A stretch of 64,000 bases of DNA from Astropecten irregularis (lineage: Eukaryota > Echinodermata > Asteroidea > Paxillosida > Astropectinidae). Both the position numbers and the translations under genes were made by a program. Location: NCBI GenBank assembly GCA_963971285.1, contig OZ020247.1, positions 13,660,614 through 13,724,613 on the forward strand. Reading direction: 5' to 3'. Shown here in pieces: positions 25,401 to 33,788 of the stretch (its first letter is position 1; each line of letters starts with the position of its first letter). Under the pieces are notes generated by a model. The model was not told the DNA's origin. It did no database searches and worked only from the letters and a program-made list of their open reading frames with translations.

Positions 25401-27297
25401 GTAACTGGGTTTTCAATAGCCAAGAACTACGGAAGACCAGATGGAGAATGGTATCTGCGTGATGTTCTGTGCAGCTCACTGAGTATACCAGACCCTGACT
25501 TCTTCAATGACATTATGACCTGCCAGCTGACAAGTAATCCGGCCAAAGTGTCACGAGGCAATGGAGGTATGTCGTGTCCCAATTTCTCCGGCTGCACATT
25601 TTAAGCAACGCGGCATATCAGTCAATCACATCTGTTTTAAGAACATTTCCGTACACAGGATGTTTATTGGTCAATTTAGCGCGTCCGTGCTGCAGCAGCT
25701 ATCTTAGTGCCTGTTTATTTATGACGAGTCCTGCTGATCCGGATCCCATTTTAGCGTACCCTGCCTAGAAGGTGGATCCCAAAATATCGGATCCTGTGCG
25801 TTAAACAAACAGGCCCTTTGTGATAGACGCGCTCGCCAAACGTTATGCCCCCTGATTGGCCAAAACTAAGAGTGGTCAGTCCCTGGTTGGTTCACATAAT
25901 TACTCAGGGAATCTGCAGGCATGTTCGCTGAAGGTCGCACCCAAGTAAATAGTTCCAAAATCCGTCCGCCGTGCTCATTAATAAAAGTTAAGCACTCAAT
26001 ATATTTAAATAAGAGAGTTCTGAGAGCTATAAAAATGAGGGATTGAAGAAATATGGCACTGGACCTCCTGCCTGGACTCTGGGCTTCCATTTGTGACCAT
26101 TTGTGATGCAATTGGGTGAGAAAGTGGGTCTATTTCAGCCGCTTTGCAGAGGGATGTTTTTTTGAAAATGGCTTCTTTGACTGGAGGGATGCATACCTTG
26201 TTTTAGGGATGGTCAGCTGAAAATGAGTAGGCCTATATCTCAAAAATTCAATGGTTAACTCACCATAAAATGAAAAGAAAATGAAAGGTGACATGTTCAT
26301 CATCATTGTTCTGTGCAACTTGAACAGCTGTGAGAGTTCTGTTTATTTTTAAATGATTTTTGAAGTATAAGGATTTATCACTGTTGTCTATGGGAGTTTA
26401 TTTACTTGGGTGCAACCTGTATATGGGTATTGCGTCTAAAAATGTCTTCCTGAAGAAAATGTACGGAGGTCTAGAGGTGCCGTCCGACAAGTTTGAGATC
26501 CTGAGATAAATTATCCCGGGATGACGACACGACGGACAACATGACGACATCCAGAGATAATTTATCACGGGATGACGATTTATCCTATAAGCTTATTGAT
26601 TATTACGAAAATTCCAAGCAAGTTGGCTTAAAGACATGAATATTATTACAATTTATTCCAATCGTGTTATCATTTATTCTTCAGGTGTGCTGGTAGAAGG
26701 CGTTTGCCCAATATATACTGACGACTGGGACGTCCCCCCTGAGACCTGCGGTGATTCGATGAATGTCAACATCAGCATATCAATCTACTCTGACATAGAA
26801 TTCGACTACGGTGTACATATCATGTCTTGCTACGATGCTAGCAGCGGTAACTGGATCAAACTCGGAGAATGGTAAGTATCCACATCATGCACACATTTTC
26901 TTTTCCTCAAAAGAATTGGAAACAAAATTGGTGAGCAAATTGGGTTTAGAGAACAGGCTTGTGCCACTTTCCCAATCCTATTTGTTCAAACTACTCTGGC
27001 ATGATGGGTGTCGATCCCGGGGGATGGGGATATATCCCCCCCCCCCCAATATTTGAGGTGGGGGTGGGATGGCGTGTTTTATCAATCCCTACAATATTTC
27101 GAGGTTGAATGTCATTCCAATTTACTGTATAGAAATATGACATGATCCGTGTGGTTTGGGCGAGACATTTTTGTGCTAAGCAAATTATTGTGTTCAACAG
27201 TTTTATGAAATTGGTCCCTGTTGTTTGTTTACTTTGTTTGTTTGTTTGTTTTCCTCGCTGTAGGACCGGATGGAGGCACGTATGGGTCAAGTTCTGA
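13431..27297 (+). CDS. Secreted EGF-domain, Cys-rich protein of unknown function (nine exons, about 347 aa)
   Basis: Exons 13431-13494, 15471-15644, 19355-19477, 21186-21269, 23395-23499, 24403-24436, 25328-25566, 26685-26871 and 27264-27297 join in one frame to a TGA. The first two exons together give a hydrophobic stretch MVITIIVLMM followed by STDHVEGA, a plausible signal peptide split by an intron, then a Pro-rich linker (PPPPPDPG, TPPAPP). One full EGF-like domain with six Cys follows, then a half EGF-like unit with four Cys and a Cys-rich C-terminal half I do not recognise. That half contains SGWNRMSRIGDNNDCSPN and DAKVVC, which recall the tail of SRCR domains (GW...NC....DAGVVC). N-glycosylation sequons (NGT, NST, NVT, NIS) agree with secretion. 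Most internal exons are symmetrical phase 1. Start exon and exon 5 are the least certain parts. An adhesion or immune role would be speculation. Confidence 0.6.
13526..13887. repeat. MITE family A, copy 2, 31 bp after the exon 1 donor
   Basis: Left end ATCATACTTTGGTA, right end ACCAAAGTATGATATTACCT then TTAA. Contains the near-palindromic centre TTTTTGATCTTTTAAAGATC. The left TTAAAGG tip is lost, so the element is recognised by homology to 15658-16024. Confidence 0.75.
14257..14593. repeat. MITE family A, copy 3
   Basis: TTAAAGGTAATGTCATACTA at the left and CAAAGTATGATACTATACCT then TTTAA at the right. The family centre is reduced to TTTCTTTGAAAGATCAAAAA. It abuts a family E copy that begins at the same TTAA. 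Confidence 0.7.
14590..15240. repeat. Family E element split by a later insertion
   Basis: The left part (14590-14641, TTAAAGGTATAATACATGAT) and right part (14987-15240, CACTTTGTCTGATCCAACTT onward) align with the uninterrupted copies at 17196 and 17967. The right tip is decayed after ATACCCTGAGT. Confidence 0.6.
14642..14986. mobile_element. Family F element inserted in family E, 8-bp target duplication
   Basis: GACACTTT occurs on both sides (14634-14641 and 14987-14994). The ends CATGCGTGTCGA and TCGACACAAGTG form an imperfect inverted pair. The interior has C and G runs around CAATATTTGAGGTGGGG and CAATATTTCGGGGTTGAACA, also seen at 26999-27150. The eight-base duplication suggests a hAT-type mobiliser; no protein is encoded. 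Confidence 0.65.
15471..15644 (+). CDS. Secreted EGF gene exon 2 (signal peptide end, Pro-rich linker)
   Basis: Acceptor TTATTCAAATAG, donor CCCG|GTAAGT, symmetrical phase 1, 58 codons. Encodes VLMMSTDHVEGAMKSYFGPP, then PPPDPGNTDPYYWLKQAMAE, a charged stretch, and TPPAPP. If the upstream exon is not used, translation could start at the ATG pair at 15476, but the signal peptide would then be lost. Confidence 0.6.
15658..16024. repeat. MITE family A, copy 4 (complete), 13 bp after the exon 2 donor
   Basis: Ends TTAAAGGTAGTATCATACAT and CCAAAGTATGATACTACACC then TTTAA, both with TTAA. The perfect 22-base palindrome TTTGATCTTTT/AAAAGATCAAA sits near the middle. 367 bp; the best reference copy in the window. 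Confidence 0.85.
16369..16744. repeat. MITE family B, copy 2
   Basis: Ends TTAAATGGAGGGTACAGAAT and CAGTTCTGTACCATCCCTTT then AA. Runs in reverse orientation relative to the copy at 5926-6286. Confidence 0.8.
16902..17199. repeat. MITE family A, copy 5, internally deleted
   Basis: Ends TTAAAGGTAGTATCATACTT and CCAAAGTATGATATTACCTT then TAA. About 70 bp between ACAGAAATGTTC and CGCCTGAAATT are missing compared with copy 4. Its right TTAA is shared with the family E copy that follows. Confidence 0.8.
17196..18752. repeat. Tandem duplication, two units of about 0.77-0.79 kb
   Basis: Unit 1 is 17196-17966 and unit 2 is 17967-18752. Each has a family E copy (17196-17562 and 17967-18325), then common unique sequence (for example AATGATCAAAGATATAAAAA and GGTCAGTG.TTTTAGTTAAAT), then the right half of a family A element ending in TTAA. 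Units differ by scattered substitutions and a 31-bp stretch near 18443-18475, so the duplication is not very recent. Confidence 0.8.
19355..19477 (+). CDS. Secreted EGF gene exon 3: EGF-like domain
   Basis: Acceptor TTCAACACAG, donor ATACG|GTAATG, symmetrical phase 1, 41 codons. The six Cys follow the EGF pattern: PCIPNPCQYGGIC, then YSCDCMTDFSGKHCE. The sequons NGT and NST lie in the loop between the third and fourth Cys. No calcium-binding signature is seen at the domain start. Confidence 0.88.
19500..19790. repeat. Probable decayed interspersed repeat
   Basis: A stretch with AATTCCACAGCAAGGCGGTA and GCGGGAAGAAACTGGATGAG, reminiscent of the 3' parts of metazoan retroelements, bounded by T-rich tracts. 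No reverse transcriptase or terminal repeat is visible, so this is a weak call. Confidence 0.3.
19850..20172. repeat. TA-flanked MITE, TIR GRCACGTTCTCACACAC
   Basis: GACACGTTCTCACACAC at 19850 is inverted as GTGTGTGAGAACGTGCC ending at 20172, with TA immediately outside both ends (19848-19849 and 20173-20174). The interior contains ATTTTAATATAGCTCTATG, a word also found in the palindrome at 27351. Lies in intron 3 of the secreted-protein gene. Confidence 0.75.
21186..21269 (+). CDS. Secreted EGF gene exon 4: half EGF-like unit
   Basis: Acceptor TTCCACAG, donor TTACG|GTAATG, symmetrical phase 1, 28 codons. Encodes GPCHPNPCDLGASCHPKNGS and EIYYCKYY. It resembles exon 3 up to the fourth Cys and then stops, lacking the CxCxxxF.G..C half. 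It looks like a duplicated EGF exon that lost its end, or one completed by the Cys at the start of exon 5. Confidence 0.6.
21322..21501. repeat. TTAA-flanked MITE, family C, 24-bp perfect TIR
   Basis: TTAAAGAGGATGTTCAACAC plus TCAA at 21322-21345 is perfectly inverted at 21478-21501. Only 180 bp long. Perfect arms suggest a young insertion. 52 bp after the exon 4 donor. Confidence 0.85.
22528..22936. mobile_element. hAT-like MITE with 8-bp target duplication GTTGTCAT
   Basis: TIR CACTGTTCTATACAAACTGG continues for about 30 bp and is inverted at 22907-22936; the inner 23 bp (22535-22557 and 22907-22929) are perfect. GTTGTCAT flanks both sides (22520-22527 and 22937-22944). The interior holds two diverged copies of a roughly 100-bp unit starting ACGGGTTTACACTTCG and ACGGGTTTATACTTCG, each ending GTAAACCCGTGTATT. 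Lies in intron 4. Confidence 0.88.
23395..23499 (+). CDS. Secreted EGF gene exon 5
   Basis: Acceptor CTCATGCAG, donor ACAT|GTACGT, symmetrical phase 1, 35 codons. Encodes DSCQSIVNGGTYVGYEYGNY, then YINPPCEPSKDKIRT. A second in-frame donor lies at 23445 (TACG|GTAATT), also phase 1 and resembling the donors of exons 3 and 4; using it removes 18 codons and one Cys. Which is used cannot be settled here. Confidence 0.5.
23590..24046. repeat. CTGAC pentamer array with higher-order structure
   Basis: Tandem CTGAC/CCGAC pentamers, with an ACCATGCAGACCAGACCTGA marker recurring at about 23661, 23781 and 23901 and a variant near 23979, giving a higher-order period of about 120 bp. The repetitive open frames across it are a by-product. 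Lies in intron 5 of the secreted-protein gene. Confidence 0.9.
24047..24282. repeat. MITE with GGGGCCAATT ends inserted in the pentamer array
   Basis: GGGGCCAATT at 24047-24056 is inverted as AATTGGCCCC at 24273-24282. Inner arms AGCTAAGCACAAAAAAATGC and TATGTACTAAGCAGAG are imperfectly inverted. CTGAC repeats continue on the far side (24283-24333), so the element interrupted a once continuous array. A fragment of the same family is at 27158-27221. Confidence 0.75.
24403..24436 (+). CDS. Secreted EGF gene exon 6 (34 nt)
   Basis: Acceptor CATTCCGTTCAG after a T-rich tract, donor ATAG|GTAATT; phase 1 to phase 2. Encodes YCSTPENSGWN with the split codons. Short, but it is required to bring exon 5 into the frame of exon 7. 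Confidence 0.5.
24528..24982. repeat. Foldback element with AAGATTATATAGCGCTAC ends
   Basis: AAGATTATATAGCGCTAC followed by CGCAAGATGG is inverted at the right as CCATCTTGCGCCGCGTAGCG then CTATATAATCTT. Arms are about 30 bp with a short gap. 455 bp, in intron 6; no target duplication could be fixed with confidence. Confidence 0.75.
25328..25566 (+). CDS. Secreted EGF gene exon 7 (Cys-rich)
   Basis: Acceptor GCTATTTCAG, donor GGAG|GTATGT, phase 2 to phase 1, 239 nt. Encodes MSRIGDNNDCSPNFDAKVVC, then sequence with NVT, GEWYLRDVLC and DIMTCQL. The first part resembles the last Cys pair of SRCR domains; the rest I do not recognise. This is the longest exon and has coding-like composition. Confidence 0.75.
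26685..26871 (+). CDS. Secreted EGF gene exon 8
   Basis: Acceptor TTTATTCTTCAG, donor AATG|GTAAGT, phase 1 to phase 2, 187 nt. Encodes VLVEGVCPIYTDDWDVPPET, then CGDSMNVNISISIYSD and YGVHIMSCYDASSGNWIKLG. Alternating polar and hydrophobic residues suggest a beta-rich fold. Three Cys and one NIS sequon. Confidence 0.75.
26999..27150. repeat. Fragment of family F element
   Basis: Contains GGTGTCGATCCCGGGG, a C run, CAATATTTGAGGTGGGGGTG, GGCGTGTTTTATCA and CAATATTTCGAGGTTGAATG in the same order as 14642-14800. The right half is missing. Confidence 0.7.
27264..27297 (+). CDS. Secreted EGF gene exon 9, stop codon
   Basis: Acceptor TTTCCTCGCTGTAG after a long T-rich tract. Encodes TGWRHVWVKF and stops at TGA (27295-27297). 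The Trp-rich end continues the style of exon 8. Skipping this splice would stop one codon after the exon 8 donor. Confidence 0.65.
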
Positions 27298-27350
27298 TAA
27301 CGTTCACACGTTGGAATGCATCACCACGACACAGATGGATACAGACCATT

Positions 27351-27378
27351 GAGCTATATTAAAATTTTAATATAGCTC
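27351..27378. repeat. Perfect 28-bp palindrome
   Basis: GAGCTATATTAAAA and its exact reverse complement with no spacer. It starts 54 bp after the stop codon of the secreted-protein gene, so it would be in the 3' UTR. Confidence 0.9.
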
Positions 27379-27396
27379 TATGATACAGACATGTAC

Positions 27397-27659
27397 ACCG
27401 ATCCGATGGTGGCCTAATGGAGGTAGGAAACAACCGCCATAACTGCAGTGTCCCCGCCCGTCCTTTTGTCCGGCAACAACAGAATGTACGTACGTCCGCC
27501 GCACTCTATATACTGCAGGGTCCGGTGTATGTCCCCTAATCATGGGATGTATACACCCTGTAATTATGGAGTGCGACGGAGCGTAAATACTTGTGTTGCC
27601 GGACAAAGGGCAGGCGGGGACACACCAGTAATGGCGGACAGTAGTGCTGTCGGATCGGT
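27397..27659. repeat. Long foldback, probably in the 3' UTR of the secreted-protein gene
   Basis: Outer ends ACCGATCCGA and TCGGATCGGT are perfect inverts. Inner arms GTGTCCCCGCCCGTCCTTTT (27448 on) and the complement of TTGCCGGACAAAGGGCAGGC (about 27595-27623) pair well. A third pair is near 27490/27570. The whole 263 bp can fold into one hairpin. Confidence 0.75.
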
Positions 27660-27785
27660 CTTTACAGACACAAAGATATGCTTCACTTTTTCAGTTTGTC
27701 AGCTAAATACTTTTCACACGTTCACGGAATTGTAGGCTATTTTTTCATCAAATATCACAGTAGTGCGATTTAGATAATACAGTAG

Positions 27786-27907
27786 TGCGCCTCCAAGAGT
27801 TTGCAACGCGTTGGCCAATCACAATGTACGGAATGGAACGACCCTTTCCAGGTGCGCATACCGTGCGTTGTGATTGGCCAACGCGTTATCAACTCTTGCA
27901 GGCGCAC
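27786..27907. repeat. Inverted repeat with 40-bp arms
   Basis: Left arm 27786-27825 begins GTGCGCCTCCAAGAGTTTGC; right arm 27868-27907 ends AACTCTTGCAGGCGCAC. About 35 of 40 positions pair, with a 42-bp loop. Probably a small foldback transposon; no target duplication was found. Confidence 0.75.
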
Positions 27908-27909
27908 TG

Positions 27910-30074
27910 GTGCGAATCGCCTGTATCGTTTGTGTTGAAATAGATATCGCACATCAAGGCAAAATCATCAACAGATTGTTTCATTATGAAACTGGCGACC
28001 GACATAACGTTTCGCTTACCAGCAAACTGATTCGATATCAGCATTTAATTTCAAAAACATGAAGACAACACATTTTATATTTAGAATCTAAAGAACTTCA
28101 GAATTTGAAATCTAAGTTCAATCCTGCAATCATCGCAAGTCACAAAACAAGAGAATAATGTTTATATTAGTGCAATGTAACTGCTTGTGATTGGTTGTTA
28201 GCTGTTTTTATTATTTTTATTAGTTTATATTATATTGTTAATGACTACGTTAGGGGGAAACGTTTTGCATTAAAAGTCGACGTTAGGGGGAAATCGGCTG
28301 TTAGGGGTAAATTTCCACTTCCCCCTAACGTTTCAATTACCTTTTAAAGAAACATTTTTATTGTCCGTTTTTTGATATAAGACGGAGAATGCTCCCATTA
28401 GGAAAATATATCAATTTCAAGTCGATCGGTTTGAAGGTTATTTAGAAATAGGTAAATAAAGTTTGTGCATGACCCTATGGAAATTTCCCCCTATCGTTGT
28501 TGTTAGAGTTATTATTATTATTATTTATTTATTATTATTTTTAATAATAGACCGGTTGTGCCACCAATGTTTACATACCATCATGTGACTGACAGTGGAT
28601 ATTTGTTCATCTCATTTGGCACAAAGTAGTGGTGGAAATATGCAAAGACGAATGTGATACAATGAATGTGACAAATAACAAAATAATCACTAGTCACGAT
28701 GTCGCGTAATATTTCATTGCTTTGACTTTTTACCGCACAGTTAGCTGTAAGCAATTAGCCAATTGGCTCATGATTCTGATTTTTGTTCATATCATTCTAA
28801 ATTAAAATATATGTTTACATTTATAACCAAATATAATGGAGTCACAAATAGAGCAATAAGTGTTTAGCCCCTCATTATCGGTATAAAAACTACGATTTCG
28901 AAATAATCAATCATTTTTATCAATGCAAAATGTCACTTGTACGAGCTTGGCAAATTTATTTTATGGAGAAACTTTCTTTAGTAAAGTAGCATGAAACATG
29001 GTATAATTCAATTGCAAGGAATGGGGCTCATAACGCTTTAGTACATAAAAGGACAAGTCAACTTCAATGGCATTACGTACGACATACAAAATGACTTTGC
29101 ATTGAAAAAAGTTAACACAAAACACTTACAACATATTTCATTAGCTGAAATCTATGTAGTTTATTCCACGAATCCAATTCAAATATAGCGTTCGCGCCTA
29201 TGCTTCATTTTTTTGTATATATACATTTGAATTACATTTTTTTCGAAGTATTTTGCACTTAATGTTTACTTGTGACAAATTTTAATCTAGATAGAAGATA
29301 ATGTAAGATAAAAGAATTATAATCATCACAATGAAATAACGGAATTGCAAATGAAATTAATTTCCCTTGTTGGCATTTTATTGGAATCTTCTTGAATCGT
29401 GACTTGCACTTTTAATTGATAATAATTAGGAAATCATTCCCAACACTCAATGAAGCAATATTAGACTTAGACTATACGCCGTGCTACTGCAGTGCCGAAC
29501 TTAAATCAATTATTGAGTGCAGCAATAGCACGGTAGTTGCGCTAAACGCTGAGCTTAATTGAAAGTGTCGCACCACTGCCGTTCCGAATACCGATAGCGC
29601 GGCAGACCCTGGCGAGCCAAAGAGCTTGCCGTGCCGAACTCAATTTGCCGAGCCAAATTTACACTAAACGCCGTGCTATTGCCGTGCCAAACGTGAAAAT
29701 GAAATAAACTGCAGACAAATAAATTTGTATAGCAGGCTGATATGGGCAAGATGTGTTGTATTTAAATGTAAATAAATCAATTTTAACATTTGTTTTCACT
29801 TCTTTTGTGATGTATAGTAATGTACGATATGTATCTTAATGTTATTTAAATTGCACATTAATCTTTGATAAATTTTAAACTTTATGTATATATTACAAAT
29901 ATTTTTCAAGTCACATTCTTTAATTGGGAATAAGATTCACGCTTTGTTGCATGGCATCTTGTCACAACGGGACGTTCCTTATAATAAATGTAAACCTTGC
30001 AAAGTCGATACCCTACAAACAATATGCATGGCAGCTTCAATACTCAAATGTTCCTATACCCTAACACACTTTTG
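27910..30074. other. Intergenic, AT-rich, no gene seen
   Basis: No open frame with plausible splice sites or domain. Holds ACGTTAGGGGGAAA repeats and their inverse at 28245-28335, and a degenerate GCCGTGCTATTGCCGTGCC repeat region at 29475-29690. An AATAAA at 28455 is the nearest clear polyadenylation signal downstream of the secreted-protein gene, which may be too far to be the real one. Confidence 0.5.
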
Positions 30075-30458
30075 TTAAAGGGATTGCATACGTTTGGTAA
30101 TTTGAGCCTACTGTTTGTTTCAAACCAATATAATTGTATATATATACCATAAAACTAACCTGTGAAAGTTTCAATTCAAAAGGTGGTAGCGTTTTTGAGA
30201 TTTTGGCGACAAACTAGAGCGGTTATTTCACGCCAGAGAACAGTTAGTCAATAGCTGAGAAGCGTTACGGCCATAACGCTTCTCAGATTCATAATTTTTG
30301 GAGATAAAAAGTGACATATTTTTCCATAGCCGCGGTACTTCGAATTGAACGTTTCTCAATATGCATTATACTATCCAAAGCAGCTGTACTTCTCACCAAG
30401 TAAGTTTTTATTGCCATAAATTTTCAGAGTCATTACCAAACGTATGCAATGCCTTTAA
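30075..30458. repeat. TTAA-flanked MITE, family D, 27-bp TIR
   Basis: TTAAAGGGATTGCATACGTT plus TGGTAAT at 30075-30101 is inverted at 30432-30458 with one mismatch. A central hairpin GAGAAGCGTTA/TAACGCTTCTC lies at 30258-30285. 384 bp, intergenic. Confidence 0.85.
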
Positions 30459-33413
30459 GTATTGTTGTACAGAAATTTATCATAATCTTGGAACACAATG
30501 GCAGACACAATGCAGGGGGGGGGGGGGGGGAGGCTGGGCTTGCATGACGAATTCACCACAACGCCAGTACATGGTAACGACTGTTATATCGAAATAGCTA
30601 ATTTATTGCTGCCATGTCAATCAGTATTATTGTTGGGCGAATTATTATGATGACCCAGGATGCATTGTATTATTATGAAAGTAGGATATTCATAACAATA
30701 CGAGGATAAATCAACACACTCATTATTGTAAGATTGTAATTAAATTCAAAATGATATGAAATTTCCTTCTTTTTTTTCCGACGTTTAATCAATAATGTGT
30801 TTGTAAAAACAGTGGAATGATAGCTTGATATATGTAGGTCCTATAAAGGAAACTATAAACCGAAACGATGAAGAATCCGTCGATGTTTGGCGACCAAATT
30901 ACCAAAATAAGAGCAAACGGAATTTGCCTGTTATTTCATTCTCGTACTGAATGATTTGTAATAATCTGGAACATGCCTACCACTGACTGATTGGAAGGCA
31001 AACCCTTAAAATCAAATAGACCATTATTTAGGTTTAGCAATGACAATTTCATCATGTTTAAAATTCCACGTTTTGTATAGAGTGCACTGTTGTTGTAATA
31101 AAAAAAACTGCACAAAACGCAATTCCGCATTGAAGGCAAAAGCTGTTCTTCTTTACTGTGTGCAAACCACGGAGTGGCGGAGCAAATCTCTTTCCATTAA
31201 TTGTAATCATGTTTTAATTTTAAACTGTCCCCTCCCTGTCACCTGGCCACCTATCAAGTGTAAGAGAACGCACAGTCGCTGAGATCATAACCCTACTGAA
31301 CCCCTACTAAAATCGTTAATAACCCCCCCCCCCCCAAAAAAAAAATAAAAAAAAATAATAATAATTGTTTGCCCTCCGCGGACACAAAATGCGATAAATT
31401 TTCCTTTGAGTCCGATGAAGTTTTCAAGTTTTGTAGAATAATAATAATAATAATATGAATATTTATAGTGCACCTTTTCAACACAAAAGTGATCAGAGAC
31501 GCCGTCACAAAAAAAACTAGTAAATCAATGAAAGTTAAACAATAAAAAGACAAAGAAACAAAAGAAGACAGTAATATAAAAAAAAAAAAAAAAGTTAGAA
31601 AGATAGGTCACCATGCCAGTGCCCAAAATCGCAGTATGGGGATACGTCTGTCCCGTCAACGGGTAACTAATTAATTAAATAATCATGTTGGTAACTAAAT
31701 AATCATGTTGCCTCACAGAAATATAAAGACATTCTTAATGTTTCAAGCCAGATTCTTTGCAGAAAGAATGATGGAGTTTTAATTCTCATATTCCAAACTA
31801 TAGATAAGTCAACCCTCATTTTTTTATACCTTTACGACAAAAACATTTTTCTGTAGGGAGTTTGTAGAATAGTTTTTTTCTACTCTTTGAACTCTTAATC
31901 ATACTTTGTCTAGGGAAAATTGCATGTGCTTACAAAAGTGCAAAACTAATGCTAAAATGGAAACTCGCCAGACTCAAAACTAGTTTCCGCGCCTGCGCAG
32001 TATGACAGCTGTGTCATGTTCTATTTCTAACCGTAGCCGATACCTGACCTAAGATTTTTAATAAGAGTCGTCAGGGAATCTCTGGGCAGGGAACCAGACT
32101 AGTTTACCATAATGTTATGTACAGTATTGAGTGGGTTATAGACAAAAATAACATCATGCTTACCCGGTTTATATATAGGACTTATTCACGGTGCATCTAT
32201 CCTGCATTCGAAGCGATGCAATCAAACCGAGGCTTGGATTCAAAAATATCAGCTGTAGAATTGGTGTTATCATTTCCAAAGGGAATACGAGGAAGGTGAC
32301 AAAATGGATACGCCATCTTGGAAGGTGTTCTATTTAAGGCAAACACATACACATGAGGGCGCTCTTCATTGTACATAAAAGCTGCAAAGGCATACGTACA
32401 TTACACTACACATGCAATGAAATCAAAGAAAGAAAAGAACAAAAGTTGAGTCTTTTTTCTGAAACTTTCCATAATCAAGCCCATGCGATTCCCGTTGGCA
32501 CTGAGTTGGAATTTCAAGGAACACAGAGAAAGCTGCAAACAGAGCGATCTACACTGCAGTATCACCCAACAGGTACTGAGAGGAAACTCATACACACACA
32601 TCATCTTATTCACCTCAAATCATGGTCATTATATCTTGACTGAGGATCTCTCAAGTCGATTAAATTACACCTAATTGTTTGTATGTTTACACTTTAAAAC
32701 AATAGGATAATATACAATGCGCACACACCTGACGTCTGATTAGACATAGTATAAAAAATAGTGTCCATATATAATACAGAAACTATTCAAATTGTACATT
32801 TTAGCACTGCATGCAATTTGAAAGATAAATGATGGGACTGAATTTTCCCCATTAAAAATATTTGCATACAAGTATATAGATTGAATAAATTTATATCAAT
32901 TGCATAGAAGTTGTGCATATCATTATAAAAATATAAATATTCTGTGTACAATTAATTTATTCAAGGCACGCGCCTCGTATATATAGTTCTTGTCATTATT
33001 TCAAGCTAAAGCTATACCATAAAACAACTATAGAGTGGCAGAGTCAAAGACATATTTCTCTGATTTGACGTTTGTGAAAATAATTATCGTTAAAAATCTG
33101 CATCTGAGCTCATTACATTGCCACAATTAGAAACATGATGTTAAAAAATATAAATATATACATATATTTTGTCTTTGAAATTATCACCTATATCCCAGTT
33201 AAGAACTCGTTGCAATGGATACTGAGGAAGCATCAAATCAATATTTGGATGATGTCATTTTGTTTCAAGACCGTTTTATTGTAAAATATGAAAACAAGGA
33301 GGACGTGAAGCCTTTTTAAAGTTGCATGTGACAATTTCTATTTTCAGTTTAAAACATGTAAATAAATGTGTTTCCATCCACAAAAAGCAATGGACCTGAA
33401 AAAAAAATCGTTC
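30459..33413. other. Intergenic, no gene seen
   Basis: AT-rich, with a G run at 30516, a C run at 31323 and ATA/ATT microsatellites near 31352 and 31438. CGCGCCTGCGCAGTATG at about 31987 is NRF-1-like but no gene start was found beside it. The open frames near 32117-32674 have no recognised domain and lack convincing splice context. Confidence 0.45.
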
Positions 33414-33781
33414 TTAAAGGTAGTATCATACTTTGGTTTTTATCAAAGAAAAAAAAGATTCGAGGGCAAAAATATCAAGGACGATACGATAAAAGTAATT
33501 TGTGAATATTTCAGTCCCACACGTTGCCCACTTTTGAAAAAAAAACAGCAAAAAATTGCCACAGTATTTTTTAAGTGTTTTCTCTTTTATTTTTGATCTT
33601 TTAAAAGATCAAAAAGATTTTCGGTCGTTGTTTGACTGATTTCTGGATAAATACACCATTTCAGGCGGAAAAAATTTAACTGCAGGTTTTTACCAGCACC
33701 ATCTTCATACTAGAAAGTTATACTTAAATCTGTGAAAATTTCTGTTTTGGTCTCTTACCAAAGTATGATACTACCTTTAAA
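33414..33781. repeat. MITE family A, copy 6, 7 bp after the kinase stop codon
   Basis: Ends TTAAAGGTAGTATCATACTT and CCAAAGTATGATACTACCTT then TAA. The perfect palindrome TTTTGATCTTTT/AAAAGATCAAAA is intact. It would lie in the 3' UTR of the minus-strand kinase gene. Confidence 0.85.
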
Positions 33782-33788
33782 AGGGATG

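Noticed and set aside
28245..28335. Telomere-like TTAGGGGG repeats
   Set aside because: Only three or four imperfect copies within a hairpin, not a TTAGGG tandem.
32117..32674. Possible short gene near an NRF-1-like site at 31987
   Set aside because: Open frames overlap on both strands, show no domain and lack matching splice sites.
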